Assembly (NCBI GenBank): GCA_019914995.1
Contig: CM034145.1
Location: forward strand, 310,001 to 374,000
Direction of reading: 5' to 3'
DNA: 64,000 nucleotides
Source of the DNA: Acanthochlamys bracteata
Lineage: Eukaryota > Streptophyta > Magnoliopsida > Pandanales > Velloziaceae
Shown: positions 33,601-43,803 of the stretch, piece after piece
Layout: the number at the start of each line of letters is the position of its first letter
How positions within the stretch are numbered: the first letter of the stretch is position 1
Program-made: the position numbers and the translations under genes
The notes under the pieces: generated by a model
Database searches by the model: none
What the model saw: only the letters and a program-made list of their open reading frames with translations
What the model was told of the DNA's origin: nothing

Positions 33601-33689
33601 ACGCCGATGAGCATGGAGATCTCTTCCTCCACCATGTTGTGCAGGTAATCAGTGAGCCGAATGATGAGATTTTGAGCTATGAACGCCAT
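30621..33689 (-). CDS. CC-NB-LRR disease-resistance protein (NLR3)
   Basis: A 1,022-residue CNL receptor, start at 33689 (MAFIAQNL). It is closest by eye to NLR2 in the N-terminal half, where long runs are identical, while the C-terminal LRR tail and the TGA stop position resemble NLR1. Motifs: DAEDILD in the coiled coil, P-loop GIGGIGKTT, kinase-2 KFLIVLDNVW (Asp-Asn), GSRVLVTTR, GLPL, RNBS-D with CFLSC where the paralogues have CFLYC, MHD (WQMHDLL), and LRRs to the end. No premature stop is visible. The mosaic similarity suggests gene conversion or unequal crossing-over within the cluster. The 3'-UTR intron acceptor found in NLR1 and NLR2 is lost here (AC for AG), so this copy may be unspliced at its end. 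Confidence 0.95.
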   Translation of the reverse strand: MAFIAQNLIIRLTDYLHNMVEEEISMLIGVPQEVKRLRETLQSISNVLEDAERKRIEDKVINHWLAKLKDVMYDAEDILDVCFIEAQKTKEITRPSRSSVSCHFPLPSCFSKIAHTHEIGTRMKALNLRLHDISEERSQFQLIANISSWREGKTIVGSSRPSSPVLSPDIVGSRIEVNTDKVVDFVTEKDEREKILVYGITGIGGIGKTTLAQKVFNDYRVDDAFQVKIWLSVSEIYDEETLLRDILASMKVEHTGTQTKAQLEPMVKDALKNKKFLIVLDNVWNVSVWNDLLRNPLHSGAVGSRVLVTTRREDIAIQMKSVRCLPMEPMSLEEGWLLLCKVVVLGGDQSEILWLKDIGMQIVDKCGGLPLAIRAIAGVLCETNRSRHAWEDVLKRSEWLSTKLANEIHNALYLSYEDLPPQLKQCFLSCSLSRSGGTYHMQDICNEWISEGVIREYKNSTLEKEARMCYVQLIRRGMLQPNPQYIDGKRWQMHDLLRALGHTLTQGENIYATEFTGITHHNTSVMKLRKLHIETSASSNDSNAALVVDFIRKCTSLRYLGLEGLKLEDEGINQICKANKRLRILHLTDAPIVRLPSSIQNLIHLRYLRLHKLSIRELPDSIGDLSNLLFLYLTGCKNLQNLPKTIGRLKNLRTIHLSDTELEGMPAGLQSLKNLRLVWRFNIHQHDVLPQQNQTERCSLEDLSCLRHLSKLYINHLERAKVSGRNNTKMESIFRNNSCLEKLVLECTSPTETETDEESIEKVFEFFLSPPDCLEDLRIVGFFGRRLPNWISYNYLPNLLYLQLIDCNYCTNLPTLGMLPNLKYLKIVGALAVSIIGPEFLGLTNHGGSSSCSPPKVIFPKLEYLLLVNLSNWSEWKWDAEEEKGSDGGSCKAFPCLKEFGIIGCPLLKSLPPGFYRHGAGSLTELGIRDSGLEELGHLPSLIGLGLENNNGLQTVSSLPKMEELYLLSNSMDSLPRWLLGRRHDFSSLRLLRTEEGTAMLRGICDRGDCPEWPLCSHRPQG

Positions 33690-34880
33690 CAAAGATGGAA
33701 TTGAAGATTCGAAAAATAACACGGAGCAAAGAAAGGGAAGGAGGCTGGTGCAGTAGAGATTGTGATCAGAAACTGCAAGTAGTTGACGAACTGATGATCA
33801 AGAAAATTTATAAAAGAAGTTTGCTTATAGAAATGAAGGATCTTGCAGCTAACCTTTTTCAAGTTATAGATGAAATTAATTTTGAAGTGATACAACTTCC
33901 AACCTTCAGAGAGCTGGAACAGGATTCCAACCTTCGATACCAAGAATATGTACAGAAACTGAAGAGCTTGAAAGAAAAGTTTAAAGGAAAAAAGAAACAA
34001 ATTATGCGTGAGCGAGTATTACCTCACGCCAAAAATCTTGATCAGCATCACAGCATGCTTTGCCATTAACAGGAAGAATCAATTAAGAGAATTAAGAGGA
34101 AGACAACCAAACAAAGGAGTCAGACCTGTTAACAGAGGAGAGATGGAATGGAAAAAGAGACCGAGATTGACATGATGGGATCCTGTTGACAGATCTGCCA
34201 GAGAATGAGAAAAAGAGAAGTATGAATCAAACGCAGCATCATATATAAAGGTAAGAATCTAAAATCAACCATATTGCATTCACACCTTGTTATCTCTTCT
34301 TTTGCCTTCCTGTCTTAGCTGAGAAGACTTGAAACTTCCCCAATGAGTTTAGTTGCTATGCATGCCGTTTAGATAAGCTAGGAAGGGAGATATGAAATCA
34401 ATGAAAAAGCATTGCAGTACATCTTCCAAGCATAGTATGAAAAATGAAATTTCTCTGAAAATCAATCAGTTGAAAATTGATAGCATAGGAAAGTCTAGCT
34501 GGCTTGACTACAAGAAGATTAAATCTGGAGATATTGCCAATTAGAACGCAATAATAGGCTTTGGCTTGACTACAAGAAGTTTCTTTGTAGTTATAAGCAA
34601 TCTGCAATCAACTCATGGTGACATAAGATTTGTCTGCAACATGATATATTCAAGACAAAAGAAATTAGACCAATAGAAGAATTGCTTGTCTCAAATCATG
34701 AAAACAACTCATCAAAAGTTCATGAAAACCTGAACTTATGCGCAGGCTTAAATTTAAGAAACTATTTAGAGACATTCTGAAGCAGTAGAATCAGAAAAAG
34801 CGATAAAACCAACATTCGTAAGAAGCCTCAAATTAATGATTGTAATATTAAAAATTACTTCAAGTCAAATTGAAACTCAG
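33690..34880. promoter_or_regulatory. NLR3 5' flank, duplicated with NLR1
   Basis: It aligns with 7,656-8,845 upstream of NLR1, with shared words such as 'ctttggcttgactacaagaa' near 34,560. The alignment stops near 34,880. No TATA box convinces me. Confidence 0.5.
33695..34069 (+). other. Divergent 124-codon ORF in the NLR3 5' flank
   Basis: The ORF starts six bases upstream of the NLR3 ATG and runs away from it. Its second half is charged and helix-prone (FRELEQDSNLRYQEYVQKLK). In the NLR1 flank the equivalent region can still be read as EELEQDSDLGLQEYI before a stop, and in the NLR2 flank a one-base insertion breaks it. It looks like an exon of an older gene caught in the duplication unit, decayed in two copies and open in one. 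I do not recognise a family. It could also be chance. Confidence 0.3.
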
Positions 34881-36522
34881 AAAAAAAACCATACTATCCC
34901 ATGTAACCGTCTGTTGATAGTTGGCTGCCATGAAACAACTCAATTGAGTTAAAAATCAAACTTCAACTGAAAACCAGGAATAGCAGAAAAGCTCTCTACC
35001 ACACTTATCGGAAACCAGGAATTCATCCAAAACCGTATGTGCCATGAAACATTACATACAACAGAACAAAATCCAACATCTATCAACATCTGTGAACCAA
35101 AACATGTCCTCAACACAGTTAATCCGCCTTCAATTCCAATCAAGTGGAGCAATAGGTCAAGCAAGAAATTTAAAATATCACCATAACTAGAACCTAAAGA
35201 TGAAAACACCAAACTTCCAATGAGTTGAACGGAGCTAAAAAGATACAAGAAAGCTCCTCAATTAAAAAAAAAACATCGGATACTTATATCTCGAAGCAAG
35301 TGAGCACTTTGACAACTGGAACTGAAGCTGTAACTTAAGAAGCTCCAGAAAACCCATGCTTCAATCGATGTCAAAGCTTCTCTTATTCCAACTATCTCTA
35401 ATACATGTGTAAACTTTTCACCTCCTTTCCCTGAAAAATGGAATGAAATTGATATTACAACTATTGAAATTATACTCCGATTTGAACATAATAGGACCCA
35501 TCAAAAACTCAATATAAGAAAGAAAATCCTCAGAAAAAAATTATAATATCCATGTCAGAAAACAATTTGAGCATGTTGGTGTTGAAGAATCCATACCAAG
35601 TTCTTATCTTTTAATCTAAATTCGGCATATTCCTTAGAAATTCAAACAAAAAATCAATTTAACAGCTTTGGAAATAATGTAGAAATAGCATCTTTCATCA
35701 AAAGAACTCTATTATAAAAGAAGAGACTTTTAACTAACTATTATAAGAAGAAAACAAGAAAAAAAAAAGAAAAAAAGTTCTGAGAACTGTTGAATCCAAA
35801 AAACCAAAATTACCGACAACTGAATAAGTAGGATGGAATCCGCACATTAAAAAAATTGATCAAATTATTAAAAATTAGCATTTCTTATTTATAAACATAT
35901 ACTTATTCTATCACCTAGCTAATATGGAACTATTAAATAGCATGCGCCCCCACCAAATCAGAATCTATTTGATCTAACACAAAGCGAATTATTGGCTCAC
36001 TTTCAAATTAGTTAGTTCATCTTTTATTCGAGCTTATTTCTAACATAATCATTTCAGTACTCAGCTAATGTGGTACTATTAAGAGTCGTAAATTGTTAAG
36101 CCCACCAAATCAGAATCTACTTGACTCAATCTAATAAGAATTGTTGGCCCACTTTTAAGTTAACTAATCTGTTTTTTATTGGAATCTGTCAAACCCATAC
36201 GCTAGTAATTCGAATCTAATCTAACTTAGGAAGCCCAATAGAATAAGATTAATAATATCTCGAAAAAGTCAAACCAAAGAGACTTGAGGAAATTGCTTCT
36301 AAAATAAGTAACGATGACCAGTTGTATCTTTTTTATGAAAAGCAATGATACATTAGTAAGTAAAACAGGAAAGAAAAAGAACCAATTTTGTTAAGAGAAA
36401 CTTACAAACTTTTCTGTGCCATCAAACATTTGTGAAGGAGCTAATCTCTGTTTGATAATTTGTATACGCAGGACTTGTGCTATATTACTGTGTCTATTCC
36501 ACTGGATTCCTGTTTTAACCAG
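34881..36522. other. Intergenic, with a diverged two-copy repeat
   Basis: No gene is recognised. Between about 35,913 and 36,190 a unit of about 145 bp is present twice in tandem with divergence ('gctaatatggaactattaa...accaaatcagaatctattt' and 'gctaatgtggtactattaa...accaaatcagaatctactt'). The rest is A/T-rich. Confidence 0.45.
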
Positions 36523-37161
36523 ATACTACATGTTCCAGTTCCAGCAATATGGATGTTTCTATTATTGATATTGGGTATCCTGCTGATTGGGTTAAGATCA
36601 ACTTGAAGAAAACTGTTAAGTACATGTATATGGACTTCCTCACGATTGTACCACCAAGAGTGTCACACTGTGCAATCTGTTTTTGCTGCTAGCATTGACT
36701 TATTCTTGTTCAATGTTTTTATGGAGATGATGTCTTCTTTTTGATGCAGAAGGACTGCTTTGAAGTCTATGCTCTAGTACCAGGCCTCCTTAGAGAAGAG
36801 GTAAGAGATAATGCAAAACCTCTGCTTTGTCTTGTATTACAAGCAGTAGAATAAGCATTTGTGGATATTGATATGTTTGTATCTCAGGTCCATTTCCAAT
36901 CAGATCCTGGAGGCTGTTTGGTCATTTCTGGTTACCCTGAGGAGCCGAATAATCCTTGGGGTGTTACACCGTTTAAAAAGGTCATAATATCGTTTCCATT
37001 CTACGAAATATTTCAACCAGAATTTGTACCCTTATTTTACCAAATATTTTATTTCTCATCAGATCATTACCTTACCTTCGAAAATTGATCCGCACCAAAC
37101 CTCTGCTGCGGTTACCCTGCATGGCCAACTCTTTGCTGTGCAAACATTTTACGTAATGTGA
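36523..37161 (+). pseudogene. ARID/Hsp20-like protein, last four exons only
   Basis: Four exon-like blocks with usable splice sites are present: 36523-36614 (...DIGYPADWVKINLKKT), 36750-36800 (KDCFEVYALVPGLLREE), 36888-36980 (31 codons, VHFQSDPGG...PFKK) and 37063-37161 (...ITLPSKIDPHQTSAAVTLHGQ, then a divergent end). In order they match the C-terminal alpha-crystallin/Hsp20-like domain of plant AT-rich interaction domain proteins (the Arabidopsis ARID5/ARID6 type), by recall. The ARID domain and the rest of the N-terminus are not found upstream. The last residues differ from the family's usual end. The donor after the third exon (GTCATAA) is weak. I read it as a truncated duplicate, but a rearranged live gene cannot be excluded. 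Confidence 0.7.
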
Positions 37162-38342
37162 AGGTGTTCATTTAGTGCTCAAAGGCCCTTTTCCTATTAA
37201 CCTGGAAGGTTTAGTTCATGTAATCTTCGAATGATGAGGGTTTATGTACTCAAAGGTGTACCGGTAACCTGGTATGTATCATATACTAACATTTGTTATC
37301 TGCTTCACCATTATCAAACATTTTCAGTAATACATCTCTGTATTCTAACGGTATTGGTTGATAATTTCGGAGAACATCACTGTACTGTACGTCTGTTTTG
37401 GTTAATATATCAAATCAGGATTCAGTATCTGTTGTTATATTTGGTCAGGATTGTACCATGTACCTTTTTAACTCAATAAAAATAATCCAGTGTTAATGTC
37501 TTCCTGAAGAAAATACAACAAACTGTAGTAAAGTCTTCCTTTTGACAACACAAACAAAAGAAATTGAATCATTCAAAAAGAAAATGCCTAACTGCCAAAT
37601 CTTTATTCTACTTCATGTCCCAGTTCTTCAAGACTTTCTCGCCTGCTCCTTGGTCACAATAACGCTCAAGAAGAGGGCACTGTTTTGATTGATTCATTCA
37701 CTCCTTGCTGCTGTTCCATGCTTGAAACCTGAACCTGTCACTCTAGTTTTTACATTTACTTCATCATGGTAACTGGAACCCTCTGCCTCTGATAGGGACT
37801 CTGGTCGCTACTGTAGGTTTCAATGGGCTGATAGCTATCCAGAGCAATGAAATGTTTATTGAATCAACACGGACCAAACGTAAACTACTTCACAAACAGG
37901 TATATATGATAGGCTTAACTGTTGTGGCACTTTCTGAGTTTATCGTTTTAATGAACTTGAACGCGATTGCGATGATGTTCGCCATCACGATAGGCTAAAC
38001 ATAAGGTGGATTCAAGCTTGATAAGCTAAAACATTTCATAAACAGAAAAGGAAAATTTTCAAAACCAGAATGCATTGCATTGACTCAACATCTCTGCATA
38101 ATACAGAAAGGGACATGACACACACTAGTGACACAGCTGAAGCATATCAACTGAACCCATACAGACAGGAAACCCTTCGTCAAACAATCAACTGAACAAA
38201 CTAGTTGGTAAACTTTGCAAACACCAATCGAACACTAGTAGAGATGGTTAATAAAGGAAATCATCAGGACCTCAAAAGTGTCAAAAAGGTTTCTGTTACA
38301 GCAGCAATCCATCCCTTCAGCAAAAAGCTCCTCTATGCAGAC
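37162..38342. other. Intergenic / 3' region of the glycine-rich gene
   Basis: No ORF of interest. The right-hand few hundred bases are likely the 3'-UTR of the minus-strand glycine-rich gene. No other structure is seen. Confidence 0.4.
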
Positions 38343-38993
38343 TTAGAATCTCCTGCAATGGGCTCTGCAGTTGCTTTCGCAGTCGTAGAAGCACGGCCCT
38401 TCACAGTGCATAGGGCATAGTAGCTTCATCCCTCTGCATCTTGTCCTTCCAATGCATCTAGCATACTCTCCTACCCGGTACAGCTCATTGCTGTAACTTG
38501 GCCTGCCTGCTTGTCTACGCACATCTCCACTAGAACGCCTATGCCCTCCTCTATGCCTACCCCTCCCTTGTCTTCCACATCCACTACCACTACCACCGCC
38601 ACCTCCGCCGCCACCACCACCGCCTCCCCCACCACCTCCGCCGCCCTCACAAGATTCTCCCCAACACCAACCACCACCACCCCCTCCACCACCGCCTTCA
38701 CTACCACTTCCCCATCCCCAACCATACCCCCAACTGCCTCCGTCACCAGTCCCACCTCCACCGCCACCGCCACCGCCACCATCAAGCATTTGTTTCCTAC
38801 CACCTATGCTATCACCAGTAGAAGGGCTAGGAAACAATGCAGCATGTAGTTCATGAACTTTGCTACTTTTGGAAAGTGAAGAAGCTGAATTTGTGTAGTT
38901 AAGAAGTCGAGCAGATACATTTAACTGAAATGCTACTACATGTATGATAAGCATGAGATTGATGTGAAAGAATTTCTTTGAGACATTCTCCAT
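38343..38993 (-). CDS. Secreted glycine-rich protein with Cys-rich tail
   Basis: A 216-residue protein in one exon. A hydrophobic signal peptide (about residues 7-28, likely cut after NVSA) leads to a short Ser-rich linker, then about 65 residues dominated by Gly runs broken by Trp, Ser and acidic residues, then an Arg-rich stretch. The tail of about 45 residues holds ten Cys in a pattern such as CPMHCEGPCFYDC. It is probably exported to the cell wall or apoplast. Glycine-rich wall proteins are a loose group, and I do not recognise the Cys tail as a named domain. A TATAAAAG box lies 64 bp before the ATG. Opposite-strand ORFs here (Thr/Pro-rich, Val-rich) are shadows of the Gly codons. Confidence 0.85.
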   Translation of the reverse strand: MENVSKKFFHINLMLIIHVVAFQLNVSARLLNYTNSASSLSKSSKVHELHAALFPSPSTGDSIGGRKQMLDGGGGGGGGGGTGDGGSWGYGWGWGSGSEGGGGGGGGGWCWGESCEGGGGGGGGGGGGGGGGGGSGSGCGRQGRGRHRGGHRRSSGDVRRQAGRPSYSNELYRVGEYARCIGRTRCRGMKLLCPMHCEGPCFYDCESNCRAHCRRF

Positions 38994-39056
38994 GGTAGTA
39001 ATAGGCTACTGAAGGAGTTTCTGATTTGAACAAAGTGGCATCTACAGAAGAGAATC

Positions 39057-39064
39057 TTTTATAG
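39057..39064 (-). promoter_or_regulatory. TATA box of the glycine-rich gene
   Basis: Minus strand TATAAAAG, 64 bp upstream of the ATG at 38993; this spacing would put the transcript start near 39,030 with a short leader. Confidence 0.6.
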
Positions 39065-40724
39065 ACAAATATTGAAGTGGATGGAATGATTGCAGTTGCA
39101 AATAACACAAAGTGAAGAGAGCAGTTTAGATTTTAAAAAGCAAGGAAAGAGTTACCAAGAGCTGTCTTGCCCATAGTGAACAGAAACTACTGCATGTGGG
39201 AGTAAAAGTGTAATGCAAGCAACTCTGCCATTGCTTTTAGAACAGATACTGATGCACTTCACTACTCTTGCAATAATAAGATTCTATCCACTTCGACGTA
39301 CATGCTAGGAATGGAATGATAAAGCAACTCACTACAGGGAATTTCTACATTCCTGCACAAAGAAACAAAACAGGGTTGATCTAAAATTAATTTGGAGATA
39401 GAATGAAAATGAAGCAATCAGAGACCAAGTAACCCCAAAATAAAATATATAGGTCGGAATCTCGAAAAAGTAATTAAGCTAACAGCCAAAAACAACATAA
39501 TATTATTTCCATTTTGAAATAACCAAGTAAAGCTGTACGAAAAAGTAACAAAAGAGATAGTTATATGCTAAATGCAATGATTCTTTTAGGTAAAAGTAGA
39601 AAGGGTTACATCTAGTTGCATTGATTATGAAATAATCAAGGTTATAAAGGCCAAAAAGCAACATTATCAAGCATAACCAGCAATGATGGTTCTTTCCAAA
39701 TAAAAGAAAGATACCCATTCATGAATATATTAATCCATGCTTAGGAAAGAAATAGAGACTTATGTCCAACTTGTATCCAAATTCTGGCATAAGCCTGTGG
39801 AAGTAGGAGATACACTGTGGTCACATATACTTAATTCAGAAAGGCACGCATTAGTACTTCATTTATAGTACTATATGATCTCCATCCACATTAATATAGT
39901 AGTCATCAAAAGGCATGGAACTGATTTTGGTTATCACAGAAAGACAAAGTCTTATCTTGGCCTTCAGACTTACCTGGGTGCCACTGGGCTAGGTAATAAC
40001 GTAAGAGTTTGCATACCACTCTTCCGACTGTTGGTCAAGACATAATGAGAATCTAATTTAATTAGAGTTGCACGGTAATCGACAGGTAGCAATGGAGAAA
40101 CAGAAAGCACTTGCCTAAAACAGTTGCAGGAAGCTTCAGATTCAAGATTACTGCATCACAGTATTTCAAGTTGTCTACACAGCTCTGTTCCTGTTCAGGA
40201 GCACCACAAGAAACTGCAAAGATAAAGAGCACCAGATCTGGACACGGTTGAGGCACGAATATGGAATTCATCATAACCACTAACCAGATAGTAAAATGGT
40301 CATACAGGAACACATCCATAATCATTAATCCTAACAAATCATATCCCAAGGTTCCAGAAAGCTACCAATTCAAAATTAGCGTAGATGCTATCTTGACTTC
40401 AGTAAGATGAACCACCCAGAATTCTATACTCAAGCATTCAGCACCCGAGCATAAGACATCTACAGTTCTGGTTTTTACATAAAGTCCAGAAACTTTTGAA
40501 GTTGAGAGATGACAAAAGCATTGAATAAAAAACTGGTGTTTACGATTAATAACTGGGAATGAGCTTCATTCTTGCACCACAAACATGACAAATTCTTATG
40601 ACAGATGACAAAACCGCCAGTCCTCAAATCCTACTATCTTTTTCCGGGCAATTTCTGGGAAGCTACAAAATTAAATCACAAAATGAGATAACTTAGGAGT
40701 TCAAATCACTAACAAGGAATGTCT
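39065..40724. other. Intergenic between glycine-rich gene and HSP70
   Basis: No gene is recognised. About the last 200-300 bp before 40,725 are probably the HSP70 3'-UTR. The rest is A/T-rich DNA that would include the glycine-rich gene's upstream region. Confidence 0.4.
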
Positions 40725-43700
40725 CTACATCTTGGATTCTTTATATTCAGCTTCAGGAGTCTCTTCACCAGTAGAACCAGAGGATGATGAGTCACTGCTG
40801 CCACTACCTTGTTGCTGCATATGCTGCCCAATCTTGGAAACCGCTTTATTTGCAGCATCCATCTTCTCCTTGATTTTCTCTGCATCATCCTGGCTCATTA
40901 CCTCCTTTAGATCAGTAACAGCAGTCTCAATCTCCCTTGCAACCTCAGCAGAGATCTTCCCCCTGTACTCGCCCAAGCTTTTCTCAATACTGTAGATTGT
41001 AGTATCTGCAGTGTTCCGGATATCAATGAGAGCCTTCTTCTCCTGGTCCTTCTGTGCATGAAGCTCAGCTTCCTTCACCATCTTCTCAATTTCGTCATCG
41101 GACAATCCACCTGATGAACGGATGGTGATCTCTTGCTCTTTTCCAGTGTTCTTGTCCTTTGCTGAGACCTTCACAATGCCATTGGCATCTATATCAAATG
41201 TCACCTCAATCTGAGGCATGCCTCTAGGGGCAGGAGGAATGCCAGAGAGTTCAAACTCCCCAAGAAGCTTGTTGTCAGTGGCCATCTCACGCTCACCCTG
41301 CAAAACCTTGACCCCGACTTGAGTCTGATTGTCAGCAGCAGTGGAGAAGACCTGACTCTTCTTTGTTGGAATAGTAGTATTTCTGTTAATGAGTCTTGTG
41401 AAGATTCCTCCAAGTGTCTCAATACCTAATGAAAGGGGAGTGACGTCCAGCAACAGAAGCTCCTTCACATCACCCCTGAGGATGCCACCTTGGATGGCAG
41501 CTCCCATAGCCACTGCTTCATCTGGGTTGACACCTTTGCTTGGGGTCTTTCCAAAGATCTCAGCTACAATCTCCTGTACCTTTGGAACCCTGGTCATCCC
41601 ACCAACCAACAGTACCTCATCGATTTCTTTTGCAGTAACATTGGCATCCTTCAGGCAGTTCTTGCATGGGATTCTGGTTCTCTCAATCAGGTGGCTAACC
41701 AGAGTCTCAAATTTGGAGCGGGTTAATGTGATGTTGAAGTGCTTAGCACCAGAAGCATCAGCAGTGATGAAAGGAAGGTTGATCTCTGTTTGTGCAGTAG
41801 AAGAAAGCTCCACCTTTGCCTTCTCAGCTGCTTCCCTGAGCCTCTGGAGAGCCAATCTATCTTTCGATAAATCAATATTCTCTGTCCTCTTGAACTCACT
41901 AACTAGATAATCAAGCAGTGCACTGTCAAAATCTTCACCACCAAGGAAAGTGTCTCCATTGGTAGCTTTGACCTGTATTCAAAACCACATGTGAAATAAA
42001 TGGAACTTAAAAACAAAGGATTGCATTAAGTAAAGCAGATAGAAGGAAAAGAAACTAAAAACACTTGCCTCAAAGACTCCATTAGAGATCTCAAGAATCG
42101 AGACATCAAAAGTCCCACCACCCAAATCAAACACAGCAATAAGGCCCTCCTTGTCATTCATTCCATATGAAAGTGCAGCAGCTGTTGGCTCATTAATGAT
42201 TCTAAGAACTTCTAGTCCAGCAATTCTTCCAGCATCCTTTGTTGCTTGACGTTGTGCATCGTTGAAATAAGCAGGAACAGTGATGACAGCCTTAGAAACA
42301 CTTTTCCCAAGATAAGATTCAGCAGTTTCCTTCATCTTGGTCAGGACAAATGCACCTATCTGGCTAGGGGAGTACTGCTGACCGTTCATCTCAACCCATG
42401 CATCTCCATTTGGAGCCTTGACAATTTTGTATGGTACCATTTTAAGCTCCTTTTGGGTCTGAGGGTCATCATACCTCCTTCCAATCAATCGCTTGGTGCC
42501 AAATAATGTGTTTGTTGGATTTGTGACCGCCTGCCTCTTTGCAGGGGTTCCCACAAGAAGCTCCCCTTTCTGATTAAAGGCCACAACAGATGGTGTAGTT
42601 CTTGTACCTTCAGCATTCTCAATCACCTTAGGGGACTGTCACAAAATTTGGCATTTAGATGCATTATACATATTAAAGCACTCCCAGTATAGAAAAGCTC
42701 TTTGTCTATAATACTTCCATATAGGAAGAAGGAACATGCATATAACTGCCTCATACATGAGGAAAGAGACATCACACTAAGAACTTATGTTTACTAGGTC
42801 ATGCTAGGCAATAGATAGTTGGCCAACAATGAGAAGTGGATTTCTAGAAAACATACCTTTCCCTCCATAACAGCAACACAAGAGTTGGTAGTACCCAAGT
42901 CAATCCCGATCACTTCACCGCCCGCTGGTTTTGAGCTGAAAAAACACACAGAAGCATAAAGGGAAAGGGAATGCACATAAGAATTTTCAAAGGAGAAAAA
43001 ATTAAGACTTCAATAAATGAATACCTGAAGGCTCTTGCCAAATATGTCCATCTTTGAGGTAGAACAGGGTTCCCATGAGAAGGCCTAATCGTGGTAGCAG
43101 CCTATATTATGTAGTAATTTAAAAATCAATCAACCACATAAATATTAGACAAAAAAAATTTTGTCAAGAGCTTGCATGGTCACAGAGTAAACGCTAGCAA
43201 TTTTCTAATTTAATCAATCTACCAGACAACTTGACAGATCCTTACATCATCTCAAGCCCTCCGAAAATATATATGAAATGGACAATCATCGCACCCTTCC
43301 TACGCAAACGATTACCGAAATCCTTTTCCCGACTTAATTTTCAAAACTAAAAAACCCACCAACACCAATTATCGTTTCATCTATTCATCGATTCACCAAA
43401 AATAATAGAGAAAAGGCAAACACAAGCCAATCAACTATAATCTCACACAAAATGCAACCTCTTTTTCTACCACTTCCCTAAACAAAAATATATAAAGCTC
43501 TGAATCAGTACTAAACCATGCTTTCGCTCATTAAAAAACAAAGTCAAACAAACAATAACAAAACAAGCTTTATGAACGATCAATATTCAGCTCTACGCAA
43601 AATCTGGAACGAGAAACATCTACTCCAGCGCACAAAAAATCATCAGATCATCCGAAATTCACAATTACATAAACTAATTCAGACACAAACTACTAGTTAA

Positions 43701-43803
43701 AAAAAAAACAACAAAAAAATAGAAATCAAATGAATCACAGTAAAACCTGTTGAGCTGCGGATACGAGAGACTTCGCTCTAGCTATCTTTGACCAAATCGC
43801 CAT
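40725..43803 (-). CDS. Mitochondrial heat-shock protein 70 (mtHSC70)
   Basis: ATP-dependent chaperone of the mitochondrial matrix that pulls in and folds imported precursors with J-protein and GrpE partners. Five coding exons: 43747-43803, 43025-43101, 42857-42935, 42069-42635 and 40725-41972, giving 675 residues, the usual length. An Arg/Ser/Ala-rich presequence fills about the first 48 residues. The three HSP70 signatures are [10 protein letters not shown] (53-62), [14 protein letters not shown] (239-252) and [16 protein letters not shown] (about 380-395). A Ser/Gly-rich lid ends in EYKESKM rather than the EEVD of cytosolic forms, which supports an organellar form. Intron 4 (41973-42068) uses a GC donor (GAG|GCAAGT), needed to join NGVFE to [12 protein letters not shown]. 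It diverges from VPS26 across a shared promoter. Confidence 0.97.

Noticed and set aside
38471-38849. Thr/Pro-rich plus-strand ORF and Val-rich minus-strand ORF
   Set aside because: They are frame shadows of the Gly-codon run in the glycine-rich gene; neither has its own start context or domain.
41389-41910. 173-codon plus-strand ORF
   Set aside because: It is antisense to HSP70 exon 5 and is kept open by the codon use of that exon.
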